From positions 77,744 through 141,743 of the forward strand of contig NZ_BBRF01000001.1 of the NCBI RefSeq assembly GCF_000975135.1: a stretch of DNA of 64,000 nt. Direction: 5' to 3'. Under the pieces are notes generated by a model that made no database searches, had not been told where the DNA came from, and was given only the letters and a program-made list of their open reading frames with translations. Each line of letters starts with the position of its first letter. Within the stretch, counting starts at the first letter, position 1. Of this stretch, positions 1 to 9,927 are shown piece after piece. The position numbers were made by a program, and so were the translations under genes. This DNA comes from Demequina aurantiaca (GTDB lineage: Bacteria; Actinomycetota; Actinomycetes; Actinomycetales; Demequinaceae).

Positions 1-770
1 TGGTGTGCCATGAAGTTGGTGGTGACGGGCTTGTCACTAAAGGCACGGATCGCGTCCCGCTCGGCGCGGTAGCAGGCACGCAGTTGGTCGTCGGTAAACC
101 GTGCCCAGTCGAGCTTCATCGCGGGGTTGGGGGTCGAGGCGGTAACCGCTGGGGCGATCACGTGCTCCCACTGGTCATAGTGCTGGCCCCAGAAGGCGGT
201 GCCCCATGCTGCATTGAGGCCGTCGAGCGAGCCATAGCGGTCGGCCAGCCATTCCCGCCACGCAGCGACCGATGCGGGAGAGAAGTCCTCGCCCACGGGC
301 ACGCCGTATTCGTTGTGCACGTGCCACATGACGACGCCCGGGTGGGCTGCGTAGCGCTCGGCTAGTGCGCCGGCGATGCGAGCCACCGCGGTGCGGTACG
401 CCGGGTGCGAGTGCGACATCATGCCCCGCGAGCCGAAACCCAAGGCAACGCCGTCCGCACGCACGGCGCGCGCTTCGGGGTAGTTCGCGAACATCCAGGC
501 GGGGGCCGAGGCGGTGGGCGTGCCCAGGTCAACCGAGATGCCGTTGGTGTGGAGGAGGTCGATGACCTCGTCGAGCCAACCGAAGTCGAACACACCCTCG
601 CTGATCTCGATCAGACCCCACGAGAAGATGCCAACGCTCACGAGGTTGACCCCGGCCTCGCGCATCAGCGCGACGTCCTCGTCCCAGGTCGCTCGCGGCC
701 ACTGCTCGGGGTTGTAGTCCCCGCCGTAGGCGATGCCTGGAACGCTTGGCCAACTGCCTTGCGTTGTCAT
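1..770 (-). CDS. Beta-galactosidase, GH42 family (3' part off the window)
   Basis: The 256 N-terminal residues of a glycoside hydrolase family 42 enzyme, which removes terminal galactose from galactosides in the cytoplasm. The opening GIAYGGDYNPEQWP (about residues 12-25) and FSWGLIE (about 49-55) are typical of the family. WHVHNEYG (149-156) carries the general acid/base Glu154; the nucleophile lies beyond the left edge. I chose the ATG at 768-770 because AGGGAG precedes it at good spacing. A good -35 (TTGACA, complement of 824-829) lies next to a perfect palindrome at 830-849, so the divergent LacI protein probably represses this gene. Family assignment is strong; the exact substrate is not known. 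Confidence 0.9.
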   Translation of the reverse strand, partial: MTTQGSWPSVPGIAYGGDYNPEQWPRATWDEDVALMREAGVNLVSVGIFSWGLIEISEGVFDFGWLDEVIDLLHTNGISVDLGTPTASAPAWMFANYPEARAVRADGVALGFGSRGMMSHSHPAYRTAVARIAGALAERYAAHPGVVMWHVHNEYGVPVGEDFSPASVAAWREWLADRYGSLDGLNAAWGTAFWGQHYDQWEHVIAPAVTASTPNPAMKLDWARFTDDQLRACYRAERDAIRAFSDKPVTTNFMAH

Positions 771-829
771 GCCACTCCCTTGTGTTGAATCGAGCTATCG
801 GATTCGTCACTGTGCCGACGCTGTGTCAA

Positions 830-849
830 AACTGTGACCGGTCACAGTT
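830..849. promoter_or_regulatory. LacI-type operator, perfect 20-base palindrome
   Basis: AACTGTGACCGGTCACAGTT is identical to its reverse complement and has the central CG expected of LacI-family sites. It directly abuts the -35 TTGACA of the GH42 gene on the minus strand and lies about 120 bases upstream of the LacI gene on the plus strand. It is the best candidate site for the adjacent regulator. Confidence 0.8.
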
Positions 850-898
850 CTATCCCAGATTGCGCCCGAGTTGCAAGTCGAATGCCGCCTCGTTACAC

Positions 899-918
899 AA
901 CTGTGACCGTTCCCAGCG
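899..918. promoter_or_regulatory. Second, degenerate copy of the LacI operator
   Basis: AACTGTGACCG is repeated exactly as one half-site, followed by TTCCCAG in place of the perfect second half. It lies 69 bases from the perfect site and about 40 bases upstream of the lacI -10 (TAGGCT, 959-964), so it could serve autoregulation or looping between two sites. Confidence 0.6.
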
Positions 919-970
919 CCTCGTTGCCTTCTTTCATGCAAGCATCCAGAAATGCCGCTAGGCTCACCAC

Positions 971-1987
971 GTGGAAACCACGCCGACAACTAAGCGCAAG
1001 CCGACCATCCGCGACGTCGCAGCGGCTGCCGGCGTCTCTCGCGGGACAGTCTCTCGCGTCATCAACGGTGGCCACTGGGTGTCGCCCGACGCGAAGGCGG
1101 CCGTCGACCAGGCCATCAAGACCACGGGCTACCACGCCAACGCGGCCGCCCGCAGCCTCGCTACCGGGCGCTCCAATTCGGTCGCTTTTCTGCTGACTGA
1201 GCCACAGCACCTGCTGTTCGCCGACCCCACCTTTTCGCTGCTCCTGCGCGGCGCCGCACAGGAGCTTGCGCAGCGCCACATGACGCTGGTCCTCCTCGTC
1301 GCCGGCACGCCCGAGGAGCACATCAACGTGGCTCAGTACCTGGGCGCAGGGCACGTCGACGGCGTACTGCTGATCTCCTCGCATGAGTCCGACCCTTTGC
1401 TTGAGTCGCTGCTGTCTACCGGCGTGCCCACCGTCGCCTGTGGGATCCCGCTCGGGCATGCCAGCGATATCCCCACGGTGTCGGTCGATGAGATCGCCTC
1501 GGCGCGTACCGCCACCCGCCACCTGGTGGAGCGTGGCAACCAACGCATCGGCATGATCACGGGGCCAGCCGACACCCCCGGCGGCCGCTATCGGCTGGTG
1601 GGTTTCCGCGACGAGCTCGGCGACAGTTTTGATCCGAACCTCGTAGAGCCCGGCGATTACTCCATGGCCTCAGGCGCCTCCGCGATGGCGGCGCTCCTCG
1701 AACGTGCCCCGGACATCGACGCCGTCTTTGCCGCGTCTGACTCCATGGCCGCGGGCGCCGTAGGTGTCCTGCGCAAGGCCGGGAAGCGCATCCCCGAGGA
1801 TGTCTCGGTGATCGGATTCGACGACTCCGGTCTCGCCCTGACCGTCGAGCCACCCTTGACCACCATGCGCCAGCCGTTCGAGCAGATCAGCGCGGAAATG
1901 GTCGGCCTGTTGCTCCACGTGATCGAAGGCGGTACCAGCAAGTCCGTCACGCTGCCCACCAGCCTGGTGGTCCGCGACAGCACGTGA
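971..1987 (+). CDS. LacI-family transcriptional regulator
   Basis: A 338-residue repressor of typical LacI length. The N-terminal helix-turn-helix is TIRDVAAAAGVSRGTVSRVI (12-31), followed by a periplasmic-binding-protein-like sugar domain ending in VIGFDDSGLA and the usual PLTTMRQP segment. It diverges from the GH42 beta-galactosidase and shares a 200-base intergenic region with two copies of an AACTGTGACCG motif. The GTG at 971 is favoured because TAGGCT (959-964) ends exactly six bases before it, indicating a leaderless transcript. Inference: it senses a galactoside-type inducer. Confidence 0.92.
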   Translation: METTPTTKRKPTIRDVAAAAGVSRGTVSRVINGGHWVSPDAKAAVDQAIKTTGYHANAAARSLATGRSNSVAFLLTEPQHLLFADPTFSLLLRGAAQELAQRHMTLVLLVAGTPEEHINVAQYLGAGHVDGVLLISSHESDPLLESLLSTGVPTVACGIPLGHASDIPTVSVDEIASARTATRHLVERGNQRIGMITGPADTPGGRYRLVGFRDELGDSFDPNLVEPGDYSMASGASAMAALLERAPDIDAVFAASDSMAAGAVGVLRKAGKRIPEDVSVIGFDDSGLALTVEPPLTTMRQPFEQISAEMVGLLLHVIEGGTSKSVTLPTSLVVRDST

Positions 1988-2042
1988 GCAATCCTCTGTG
2001 CTCAGGCCCGCCGTGTGGCTACCCAGCAGGCCCAAACACCGG

Positions 2043-2048
2043 TAGGTT
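2043..2048 (+). promoter_or_regulatory. -10 element of the glg operon (leaderless)
   Basis: TAGGTT is followed by six bases (CGGTGC) and then the ATG at 2055. Transcription starting about seven bases after the -10 would begin at the start codon itself. No convincing Shine-Dalgarno sequence is present. Confidence 0.55.
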
Positions 2049-2054
2049 CGGTGC

Positions 2055-4049
2055 ATGGAGCACTCAAGCGACATGTCCGTTGGACGCATCCCGATCGTAG
2101 GCGTCCAGCCTTCGCTCGAGGAAGGACGTTGGCCCGCCAAGGCCGTCGTCGGCGAGGCCGTCCCCATTACGGCGACCATCTTCCGCGAGGGTCACGACGC
2201 CGAAGGAGCCACGGTCGTGGTGACCGTGCCCGGCGGCGTCGAGCAGATCATACCGATGCCCCTCGACGACTTCGGCAATAGCCGATACCAGGCGTCATTC
2301 GTCCCTCAGCACGAGGGCCCGCATCTGTTCCGTGTGGAGGCGTGGTCCAACCCGTATGCCACCTGGGCACACGCCGCCGAGCTCAAGGTGACCGCCGGAG
2401 TGGACGTGCAGCTGATGCTGGACGAGGGCGTCGAGGTGCTCACGCGCGCCATCGCCGAGGTCAAGCGTCCTGCCGCCAGTCAGAAGCTCTTGAAGTCAGC
2501 GGTCTCCGCTCTCTCCGACCCCAAACTCGCGCCCGATGCTCGACTCGCCCCGGCGGTGTCCGATGCGGTCAAGGACGTGCTGACTGCGGCACCGCTGCGC
2601 GATTGGGTCACAACCTCGAACACGTACCCACTGCTCGTCGAGCGCGAACGCGCCCTGGCATCGGCCTGGTACGAGATCTTTCCCCGCTCCGAGGGGGCGC
2701 GACAGAACAAGCGCACCGGCGCCTGGGCATCGGGCACCTTCACCACCGCCTCCAAGCGCCTTCCCGGCATCGCCGCCATGGGATTCGACGTGGTCTATCT
2801 GACCCCGATTCACCCCATCGGCACTACGCACCGCAAGGGTCGCAACAACTCGCTGACATGCGAGCCCGGCGACCCAGGAAGCCCGTACGCGATCGGTGCT
2901 GCCGAGGGCGGACACGACGCGATCCACCCAGACCTGGGCACCATGCGCACCTTCAAGAACTTCGTCAAGAAGGCGCGCGAGAACAACCTCGAGGTCGCTC
3001 TGGACCTCGCGCTGCAGTGCTCCCCCGACCACCCCTGGGTCACGGACCACCCTGAATGGTTCACCACCCAGCTGGATGGGACCATCGCGTACGCGGAAAA
3101 CCCACCCAAGAAGTATCAGGACATCTATCCCCTGAACTTCGACAACGACCCGCAGGGAATCTCCCAGGCGGTGCGCGACGTGCTGCAAGTGTGGATCGAC
3201 GCCGGCGTGACGTTGTTCCGCGTGGACAACCCGCACACCAAGCCGCTGACGTTCTGGGAGTGGCTGCTCGCGGACATTGCCAAGGATCACCCCGATGTCA
3301 TCTTCTTGTCGGAGGCCTTTACCCGCCCGGCCATGATGCACACGCTCGCCAAGATTGGCTTCCACCAGAGCTACACGTACTTCACGTGGCGACAGAACGC
3401 CGAGGAGATGGCGGAGTACCTTGAGGAGCTGACCGGGGAGAGCTCGTTCTACATGCGCCCCAACTTCTGGCCCACCACGCACGACATCCTGACGCCGGAC
3501 ATGCAGCGCGGCGGCGCGCCCATGTTCAAGATGCGCGCCGTGTTGGCAGCCACCGCCTCGCCGTCCTACGGCATCTACACGGGCTACGAGTTCGTCGAGA
3601 ACGTCCCGCGCCCAGGCGTCGAGGAGCAGATCGACAACGAGAAGTACGAGTACAAGCCGCGCGATTGGTCCCGCGCCGACGACTACGGCATCGAGACGCT
3701 GCTCACCACGCTCAACGCCCAGCGTGCCGCGCACCCCGCCCTGCGCCGCCTCCGCGGCCTGCACGTCCACAAGACCAGCAATCCCAACATTCTCTGCTTC
3801 AGCCGGTATGTCGCGGCTGCAGATTCACCCACCGGAAAGGCCGATGCGGTCATCACGGTCGTGAGCTTCGACACCGACGTCGTGCACGATGCCGTGGTGA
3901 CCTTTGACATGGCCGCCATTGGATTGACCGGGGAGGACACCATCACAGTTGATGACGCCCTCACCGGCGCAACCTACACCTGGGGTCGCGAGTTTTACGT
4001 GCGGCTTGACCCCGCGGTGACAACGGCGCACGTTGCAGGGGTGAGATAA
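2055..4049 (+). CDS. glgE: Alpha-1,4-glucan:maltose-1-phosphate maltosyltransferase GlgE
   Basis: A 664-residue GH13 enzyme that moves maltose from alpha-maltose-1-phosphate onto growing alpha-1,4-glucans. The N-terminal beta-sandwich domain (to about 115) and helical linker precede the barrel (about 200-550). TLFRVDNPHTKP carries the nucleophile Asp391 and VIFLSEAF the acid/base Glu420, both placed as in characterised GlgE proteins; AWYEIFPRS (204-212) is a family signature. It is first in the glgE-treS-glgB operon, with three bases between its stop and treS. The ATG at 2055 is chosen from the leaderless -10; Met7 is an alternative start. Identification is secure. Confidence 0.96.
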   Translation: MEHSSDMSVGRIPIVGVQPSLEEGRWPAKAVVGEAVPITATIFREGHDAEGATVVVTVPGGVEQIIPMPLDDFGNSRYQASFVPQHEGPHLFRVEAWSNPYATWAHAAELKVTAGVDVQLMLDEGVEVLTRAIAEVKRPAASQKLLKSAVSALSDPKLAPDARLAPAVSDAVKDVLTAAPLRDWVTTSNTYPLLVERERALASAWYEIFPRSEGARQNKRTGAWASGTFTTASKRLPGIAAMGFDVVYLTPIHPIGTTHRKGRNNSLTCEPGDPGSPYAIGAAEGGHDAIHPDLGTMRTFKNFVKKARENNLEVALDLALQCSPDHPWVTDHPEWFTTQLDGTIAYAENPPKKYQDIYPLNFDNDPQGISQAVRDVLQVWIDAGVTLFRVDNPHTKPLTFWEWLLADIAKDHPDVIFLSEAFTRPAMMHTLAKIGFHQSYTYFTWRQNAEEMAEYLEELTGESSFYMRPNFWPTTHDILTPDMQRGGAPMFKMRAVLAATASPSYGIYTGYEFVENVPRPGVEEQIDNEKYEYKPRDWSRADDYGIETLLTTLNAQRAAHPALRRLRGLHVHKTSNPNILCFSRYVAAADSPTGKADAVITVVSFDTDVVHDAVVTFDMAAIGLTGEDTITVDDALTGATYTWGREFYVRLDPAVTTAHVAGVR

Positions 4050-4052
4050 CTC

Positions 4053-5738
4053 ATGAAGGAATTGCTGAAGTCCCTTCCCAAGCGAGAGCGCGATCTCACT
4101 AACGACCCGCTCTGGTACCGCAACGCGGTGTTCTACGAGGTCATGGTCCGCGCATTCCACGACAGTGACGGCGACGGCATCGGCGACCTCCGCGGACTCA
4201 TCAAGAGACTCGACTATCTGGCGTGGCTGGGTGTCGACGCGCTGTGGTTGCCACCGTTCTACCCGTCGCCAATGCGCGACGGCGGCTACGACGTGGCGGA
4301 CTACCGCGGCATCGACCCTCGCTACGGCACCATGCGAGACTTCGAGAAGCTCATCAGCGAAGTCCATAAGCGCGGCATGCGCATCACGATCGACCTCGTG
4401 ATGAACCACACCTCGGACCAGCACCCGTGGTTCCAGGCCTCACGCACCGACCCGGACGGCCCCTACGGCGACTACTACGTGTGGTCGGACACGGACCAGA
4501 AGTGGACCGACGCGCGCATCATCTTCACCGACGTTGAGACGTCCAACTGGGCGTGGGATGCACATCGCGAGCAGTACTACTGGCACCGCTTCTACTCTCA
4601 CCAGCCGGATCTCAACTTTGAGAACCCCGCCGTGCAGCAGGAGATGTTCGACATCGCCCGCTTTTGGCTAAAGAAGGGCATCGACGGGTTCCGACTGGAC
4701 GCGGTGCCGTACCTGTTCGAGGACGAGGACAACGCGGGAGAAAATGACCCCCGCACCCACCAGTTCCTGCGGGACCTGCGCAAGATGGTGGACACCGAGT
4801 TCCCAGGAGCGGTACTACTCGCGGAGGCCAACCAGCCCCCACACGAGGCCGCGGAGTACTTCGGCACCGAGGAGGAGCCGGAGTGCCACATGTGCTTCCA
4901 CTTCCCCGTGATGCCGCGCATCTTCCACTCCATCAAGGCCGAGGACGCCACGCGTTTGCGCGAGGTACTGCACGACACCCCCGTGCCGCCCGCCAAGGGT
5001 CAGTGGTCGACGTTCCTGCGCAATCACGACGAGCTCACGCTCGAGATGGTCAGCGAGGACGAGCGTCATCAGATGTTCGATTGGTACGCCCCTCATCCGC
5101 AGATGAAGGCGCACACGGGCATTCGCCGCCGTCTGGCTCCCCTGCTGGACAACTCCGAGCAGGCCCTCGAACTGGCTCACGCGCTGATCCTGTCGCTACC
5201 GGGGACGCCCTGCCTGTATTACGGCGACGAGATCGCCATGGGCGACAACGTGTGGCTGCCTGACCGCGACTCGGTACGCACGCCGATGCAGTGGACGCCC
5301 GACCGCAATGCGGGATTCTCCGACGCGGACCCGGGCGCGCTCTATCTGCCTACTGTGCAGTCGCTGCTCTTTCACTACAACGGCGTCAACATTGAACGCT
5401 CGCTCATGCAGCCCACGTCCCTGCTGTTTTGGATGAGGCGGTTCCTCAAGGCCCGTGCCGAGCACCCGGCGTTCTCCGACGGCGGCTACAAGGATGTCCC
5501 CTCAGACAACCCAGCTGTCTTCTCGTTCCTGCGCACCCACAAAGACGAGTCAGTGCTGGTAGCCATGAACTTCTCCACCCACCAGTCGTCGGCGCTACTC
5601 ACCCTCGAGGACTACGCCGGCGGTAAAGTCAAAACCATCATCTCCAAGACGCCCTTCCAAGACGTCGGGGATGACGGCAAACTCCGACTCACGTTTGGTC
5701 CGCAGTCCTTCTACTGGTTGGTGGTAAAGCATGCCTAG
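4053..5738 (+). CDS. treS: Trehalose synthase / maltose alpha-D-glucosyltransferase TreS
   Basis: A 561-residue GH13 enzyme that interconverts maltose and trehalose in the cytoplasm. [19 protein letters not shown] (17-35) is the TreS opening. Catalytic residues are Asp216 ([10 protein letters not shown]), Glu258 (LLAEANQ) and Asp326 ([12 protein letters not shown]). It is not fused to a maltokinase, and none is encoded next to it, although GlgE needs maltose-1-phosphate made by that kinase. The stop overlaps the glgB start by eight bases, implying translational coupling. Confidence 0.95.
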   Translation: MKELLKSLPKRERDLTNDPLWYRNAVFYEVMVRAFHDSDGDGIGDLRGLIKRLDYLAWLGVDALWLPPFYPSPMRDGGYDVADYRGIDPRYGTMRDFEKLISEVHKRGMRITIDLVMNHTSDQHPWFQASRTDPDGPYGDYYVWSDTDQKWTDARIIFTDVETSNWAWDAHREQYYWHRFYSHQPDLNFENPAVQQEMFDIARFWLKKGIDGFRLDAVPYLFEDEDNAGENDPRTHQFLRDLRKMVDTEFPGAVLLAEANQPPHEAAEYFGTEEEPECHMCFHFPVMPRIFHSIKAEDATRLREVLHDTPVPPAKGQWSTFLRNHDELTLEMVSEDERHQMFDWYAPHPQMKAHTGIRRRLAPLLDNSEQALELAHALILSLPGTPCLYYGDEIAMGDNVWLPDRDSVRTPMQWTPDRNAGFSDADPGALYLPTVQSLLFHYNGVNIERSLMQPTSLLFWMRRFLKARAEHPAFSDGGYKDVPSDNPAVFSFLRTHKDESVLVAMNFSTHQSSALLTLEDYAGGKVKTIISKTPFQDVGDDGKLRLTFGPQSFYWLVVKHA

Positions 5739-7899
5739 CGGCGTAGATAAGGCAATCCTGCACGACATCGCTGCTGGTACGCACCATGAGCCTCACGCGG
5801 TCCTAGGGCCACACGTCAGCGGTGACGGCGTCGCCGTCAGGGTGCTCCGGCCGTTGGCCTCAATCGTGGAGATCGAGACCCTCGACGGCACCTACCCCGC
5901 GTCGCACGAGCACGAGGGCGTATGGGTCGCTCACCTGCCCGGCACCGACGCTCCCGACTACCGCGTACACGTGACATACGACGGAGACCCAGTCGTCACT
6001 GACGACCCCTACCGCTTTCTGCCGTCCACCGGCGAACTGGACCTGCACCTGATCCGCGAGGGGCGTCACGAGCGCCTGTGGGACGTGCTCGGTGCGAACG
6101 TCAAGACGTACCCCTCGGTCCTCGGCGAGGTCCACGGCACCGCGTTCGCAGTCTGGGCACCCAACGCGCGAGCAGTGAGAATCGTCGGCAGTTTCAACAT
6201 GTGGCAGGGCGCTACCCACGCCATGCGGTCCCTCGGATCGTCCGGGGTGTGGGAGCTCTTCGTTCCCGGCATCGGCGACGGCACCCCATACAAGTACGAG
6301 GTGCTCGGCAAGGACGGCCGTTGGCAGCAGAAGGCCGACCCCATGGCCCGGCGCACCGAGGTCCCCCCACAGACGGCGTCCATCGTCACCGACACCGCAT
6401 ACGCGTGGAACGACGACGAGTGGATGGAGAAGCGCGCCCACAGCGAGCCCCACCGCGAGGCGATGAGCGTCTACGAGGTGCACCTGGGCTCGTGGCGTCA
6501 GGGACTCAACTACCGTGACCTCGCGACCGAACTGGTCGCGTACGTGAAGGAACTGGGCTTCACACACGTCGAGTTCATGCCCGTGATGGAACACCCCTTT
6601 GGCGGCTCCTGGGGCTACCAGGTGACGTCGTATTACGCCCCCACCGCGCGCTTTGGCACCCCCGACGAGTTCCGCTTTCTCGTGGACGCACTCCACCAGG
6701 CGGACATCGGAGTACTGCTGGACTGGGTCCCTGGGCATTTCCCCAAGGACGAGTGGGCGCTGGGCCGTTTTGACGGCACACCGCTGTACGAACACCCGGA
6801 CCCCCTACGCGGCGAACAGCCCGATTGGGGAACATACATCTTCGACTTCGGCCGACCAGAGGTGCGGAACTTTCTGGTGGCCAATGCCATCTATTGGCTC
6901 AAGGAGTTCCACGCCGACGGCCTACGCGTGGACGCCGTCGCCTCGATCCTCTACCTCGACTACTCGCGCCAGCCCGGCCAGTGGCGACCCAATATCCACG
7001 GTGGTCGCGAAAACCTGGACGCGATCGCGTTCCTGCAGGAGGCCAACGCGACGGCCTACCGCAACTGCCCCGGCATCGTCATGATTGCCGAGGAGTCCAC
7101 CGCCTTCCCTGGCGTCACGCAGGCCACCAGCAGCGGCGGCCTGGGCTTTGGCTTCAAGTGGAATATGGGGTGGATGAACGACACCCTCAAGTACGTGGGC
7201 GAGGACCCGGTCAACCGGTCTCACCACCACCACTCGGTCACGTTCTCGCTCATGTACGCCTTCTCCGAGCAGTTCATGCTGCCTATCAGCCACGACGAGG
7301 TTGTTCACGGCAAGGGCTCCCTGTGGGAGCGCATGCCCGGCGACGCCTGGCAGAAGGCCGCCGGAGCACGCACGCTGTTCGCTTACCAGTGGACTCACCC
7401 CGGCAAGCAACTCATCTTTCAGGGCTGCGAGATCGGCCAGGAAGCCGAATGGTCCGAGGGCCGGTCACTGGACTGGTGGCAGCTTGACGACCCCCTGCAC
7501 GCGGGCATCAAGGACCTCGTCAGGGACCTCAACGGGCTGTACAAGCGTTTCCCGTCACTCTGGCAAGACGACTCCAGCCCGCATGGGTTCCAATGGATCG
7601 ACGCGGACGACTCGCAGCACTGCGTGCTGTCCTTTATCCGCTACGACGACGATCGCAACCCCGTGGTGGTCGTGATCAACTTTGCCGGCATCCCGCACGA
7701 GAACTACAAACTCCCCCTGCCGCTGGCCGGCGAGTGGGACGAGGTACTCAACAGCGACTCCGAAGCCTACGGCGGCTCGGGAGTGGGCAACCTTGGCCAA
7801 ATCAAGGCCAAGAGCAAGTCCGCGGGCGGTTTCCCCGCCTCCGCGACGGTGCGTCTGCCCCCTCTCGGAGCAGTGGTGTTCGCCCCGCGGCAGAGCTGA
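5731..7899 (+). CDS. glgB: 1,4-alpha-glucan branching enzyme GlgB
   Basis: A 722-residue branching enzyme that creates alpha-1,6 branches in glycogen. It has the two N-terminal beta-sandwich modules of actinobacterial GlgB (to about 225), the GH13 barrel, and a C-terminal all-beta domain. The nucleophile is Asp401 ([19 protein letters not shown]), the acid/base Glu454 (VMIAEEST), and [11 protein letters not shown] carries the third carboxylate. It completes the GlgE pathway, supplying branched acceptors for GlgE. Its ATG lies inside the 3' end of treS. Confidence 0.97.
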   Translation: MPSGVDKAILHDIAAGTHHEPHAVLGPHVSGDGVAVRVLRPLASIVEIETLDGTYPASHEHEGVWVAHLPGTDAPDYRVHVTYDGDPVVTDDPYRFLPSTGELDLHLIREGRHERLWDVLGANVKTYPSVLGEVHGTAFAVWAPNARAVRIVGSFNMWQGATHAMRSLGSSGVWELFVPGIGDGTPYKYEVLGKDGRWQQKADPMARRTEVPPQTASIVTDTAYAWNDDEWMEKRAHSEPHREAMSVYEVHLGSWRQGLNYRDLATELVAYVKELGFTHVEFMPVMEHPFGGSWGYQVTSYYAPTARFGTPDEFRFLVDALHQADIGVLLDWVPGHFPKDEWALGRFDGTPLYEHPDPLRGEQPDWGTYIFDFGRPEVRNFLVANAIYWLKEFHADGLRVDAVASILYLDYSRQPGQWRPNIHGGRENLDAIAFLQEANATAYRNCPGIVMIAEESTAFPGVTQATSSGGLGFGFKWNMGWMNDTLKYVGEDPVNRSHHHHSVTFSLMYAFSEQFMLPISHDEVVHGKGSLWERMPGDAWQKAAGARTLFAYQWTHPGKQLIFQGCEIGQEAEWSEGRSLDWWQLDDPLHAGIKDLVRDLNGLYKRFPSLWQDDSSPHGFQWIDADDSQHCVLSFIRYDDDRNPVVVVINFAGIPHENYKLPLPLAGEWDEVLNSDSEAYGGSGVGNLGQIKAKSKSAGGFPASATVRLPPLGAVVFAPRQS

Positions 7900-7955
7900 A
7901 TTCGCGGATCGACCACCCCTGCACCTGCACCACTGGCGATAGTCGCGGCACTGTC

Positions 7956-7973
7956 CGTGTGGCGCGCCACACG
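7956..7973. terminator. 18-base palindrome between convergent genes
   Basis: CGTGTGGCGCGCCACACG is a perfect palindrome in the 121-base gap between the converging glgB and ybbN-like genes. It could act as a bidirectional terminator hairpin; there is no U-tract, which is common for actinobacterial terminators. The loop would have to open a few central pairs. Confidence 0.45.
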
Positions 7974-8020
7974 ATAGATTCGCGTGTGGCTGCGCCAATT
8001 GCCAGTGGCGAGGACGGGTC

Positions 8021-8938
8021 CTAGTAGAGGGCCGAGGCGAGGGCCTGGCGCGCCTTGAGTACGCGCGGGTCCGCGCCGCCCACCACGTCAAAGAGTTCGA
8101 GCAGGCGCTGCCGAATCTCCTCACGCTCGTCCCCCTGCGTCACGCGCACGGTGTCGAGCAGGCGCACAAAGGCGTCCTCCACCTGGCCGCCGGCGACATC
8201 CATGTCGGCAACCGCCATCTGAGCAGCCGGGTCATCAGGGCGCTCTGCCGCCGCCGCGCGAACCGCACCGAGATCTGCGGTCAGTGTGCGGGACATGAGC
8301 CGCACCTGGGCGCGGCCGGCGCGGGCATCGGCATCCTTGGGGTTCTCCACCAGAGCGCGGTCGTACGCTGCCTCGGCGGCTTCGTAGTTGCCGCTCTCGA
8401 TGGCGTCGAAGGCCTCCTGGTGCAAGGGGGGCAGAGGCTCCGCCTCAGGCTCTGAGGCAGCCTCCACGGGCGCGTCGGGGGCGGCGCCGGTACCGGTGAC
8501 GCCCGCCTGCGCGGCTACGTCAAGCACTTGGTCGAGCACCTCGCGGATTTGCTCGTCGGAGGCGCTGCCCTGGAACAGCGGCGCGGGGCGAGCCCCAATG
8601 AGCGCCATGACCGCGGGGACCGCCTGAACCTGAAAGGCCTGGGCGATACCTGGCTGAGCGTCGACGTCACACTGCGCGGCAAGGAATTTGCCGGCGTACT
8701 CGGCCACCAGCACGTCGAGCCGGGCCGCCAGTTCGCCGCTCGCGGGAGAGGTCGCAGACACGAAGGCGATCACGATCGGCACCTGCGCGGACCGCTGTGC
8801 GACCTCCTGCAGATTTTCCTCGGTCAGCTCGATCGAGGTGGAATTCGCGGGCTTCGAGGCCGCACGCTGCTGCTGTGCCGCGAGCGCCGCGAGATCTACC
8901 GCGCCACGCATCGAGACAGGGTCGGGACTAACTGCCAT
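8021..8938 (-). CDS. Thioredoxin-fold/TPR co-chaperone, YbbN (CnoX) type
   Basis: A 305-residue protein with a thioredoxin-like domain (about 35-145) and tetratricopeptide-type helical repeats (about 165-305). The active-site CXXC is replaced by SPAS (64-67) within FVSATSPASGELA, while the cis-proline loop VQAVPAV (about 104-110) is kept, so it is not a redox thioredoxin. In E. coli the YbbN/CnoX family acts as a holdase that hands clients to GroEL and DnaK. It is last in an overlapping minus-strand operon behind the lipoprotein gene (one shared base). Function is by family only. Confidence 0.85.
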   Translation of the reverse strand: MAVSPDPVSMRGAVDLAALAAQQQRAASKPANSTSIELTEENLQEVAQRSAQVPIVIAFVSATSPASGELAARLDVLVAEYAGKFLAAQCDVDAQPGIAQAFQVQAVPAVMALIGARPAPLFQGSASDEQIREVLDQVLDVAAQAGVTGTGAAPDAPVEAASEPEAEPLPPLHQEAFDAIESGNYEAAEAAYDRALVENPKDADARAGRAQVRLMSRTLTADLGAVRAAAAERPDDPAAQMAVADMDVAGGQVEDAFVRLLDTVRVTQGDEREEIRQRLLELFDVVGGADPRVLKARQALASALY

Positions 8939-9927
8939 TACTTTGCTCCGTCGGGGCTCACTCGTACAAGGTGGTGGTCGGCCGCCACGACCGCGGGAAG
9001 ATCCTCGCTGTCCGCCGGTGGGACGTACATGACGACCATGTCACGGTACTCGTGCGTCACCTTGTCGACCAAGTCGCCATCGACCAGGGGCTCGTCTGCC
9101 GCTGGCACTGACACCTTGGCGTCCTCCACAGAGAACGACGAGTCGATGCGCAAGGGAGCAAAGATCAGCGCTCCCCCATCCGCAGTCGCGAGGGCATACG
9201 TGGACTTTTCTTCGGGCTCCACGGTGTCGACGTACTTTCCATCGGCCTTCTTCGCCGCAGCGGTGAGGACGCCGCGTGCGGTGAACAGCTGATCGCGGTA
9301 GCTGTCCTCCGCGAACGTCTCGTTGAGGTCGTCGTCCTCGCCCTTACGCAGCAGTTCCAGGTAGTTGTCTACGTACGACTGCAGTGTGTCCTCCCCGATG
9401 GTCGAGTCCATGGCTAGCTCGTCCGCGCCAACGGTGGGGCCGGGCATCGCGGGCAGCGTAGCGCCAGGCACCATGTGCGCCCAGTTACGGAACTGGTAGG
9501 GAGTATCGACGTCGTCCTGAACCCACACCGACACCACGGGCGTTGTGTCCTCGCTCGGCTGGTCGGAGACCCCCACCATCACGCGCGGCCACGTCTCCGC
9601 GCTGGTGACGTACACGGCCTGCATGTCGGATGGCAGCACATCAGGCTTGGGGCCGTCATCCGCCGACTGCTGCTTGTACTCAGCCCCGCGCACTACCTTG
9701 GCATCGCCACCGACGCGCACGTCGAGCGTCTTGGTGGACTTGGCCTCGTCGGCAACGGCGAGTTCCTCAAACGTCTGCGACTGAACGCGATCGCTCTGAT
9801 CGTCGGTCACTGCGGCCGTCACCTCGACGGGCTCTGCGACACCTGCGACAGGGACTGCGGGCGTGCAGCCGGCGAGCAGAACCGCGGCCCCTGCGGCAGC
9901 CATCGCTACTACGGTCATGCGCCTCAT
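8938..9927 (-). CDS. Putative secreted lipoprotein of unknown function
   Basis: A 329-residue protein with an N-terminal export signal and lipobox VLLAGC, placing the lipidated cysteine at 21. The mature part has no motif I recognise; it is rich in Asp and Val and looks like an extracytoplasmic alpha/beta domain. Its start overlaps the end of the upstream membrane-protein gene by four bases and its stop touches the ybbN-like gene, so the three are translated together. It may work with the membrane protein at the cell surface; no function is assigned. Confidence 0.75.
   Translation of the reverse strand: MRRMTVVAMAAAGAAVLLAGCTPAVPVAGVAEPVEVTAAVTDDQSDRVQSQTFEELAVADEAKSTKTLDVRVGGDAKVVRGAEYKQQSADDGPKPDVLPSDMQAVYVTSAETWPRVMVGVSDQPSEDTTPVVSVWVQDDVDTPYQFRNWAHMVPGATLPAMPGPTVGADELAMDSTIGEDTLQSYVDNYLELLRKGEDDDLNETFAEDSYRDQLFTARGVLTAAAKKADGKYVDTVEPEEKSTYALATADGGALIFAPLRIDSSFSVEDAKVSVPAADEPLVDGDLVDKVTHEYRDMVVMYVPPADSEDLPAVVAADHHLVRVSPDGAK

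Noticed and set aside
8021..8938. Assignment as an active thioredoxin
   Set aside because: The CXXC motif is replaced by SPAS, so redox activity is not expected.
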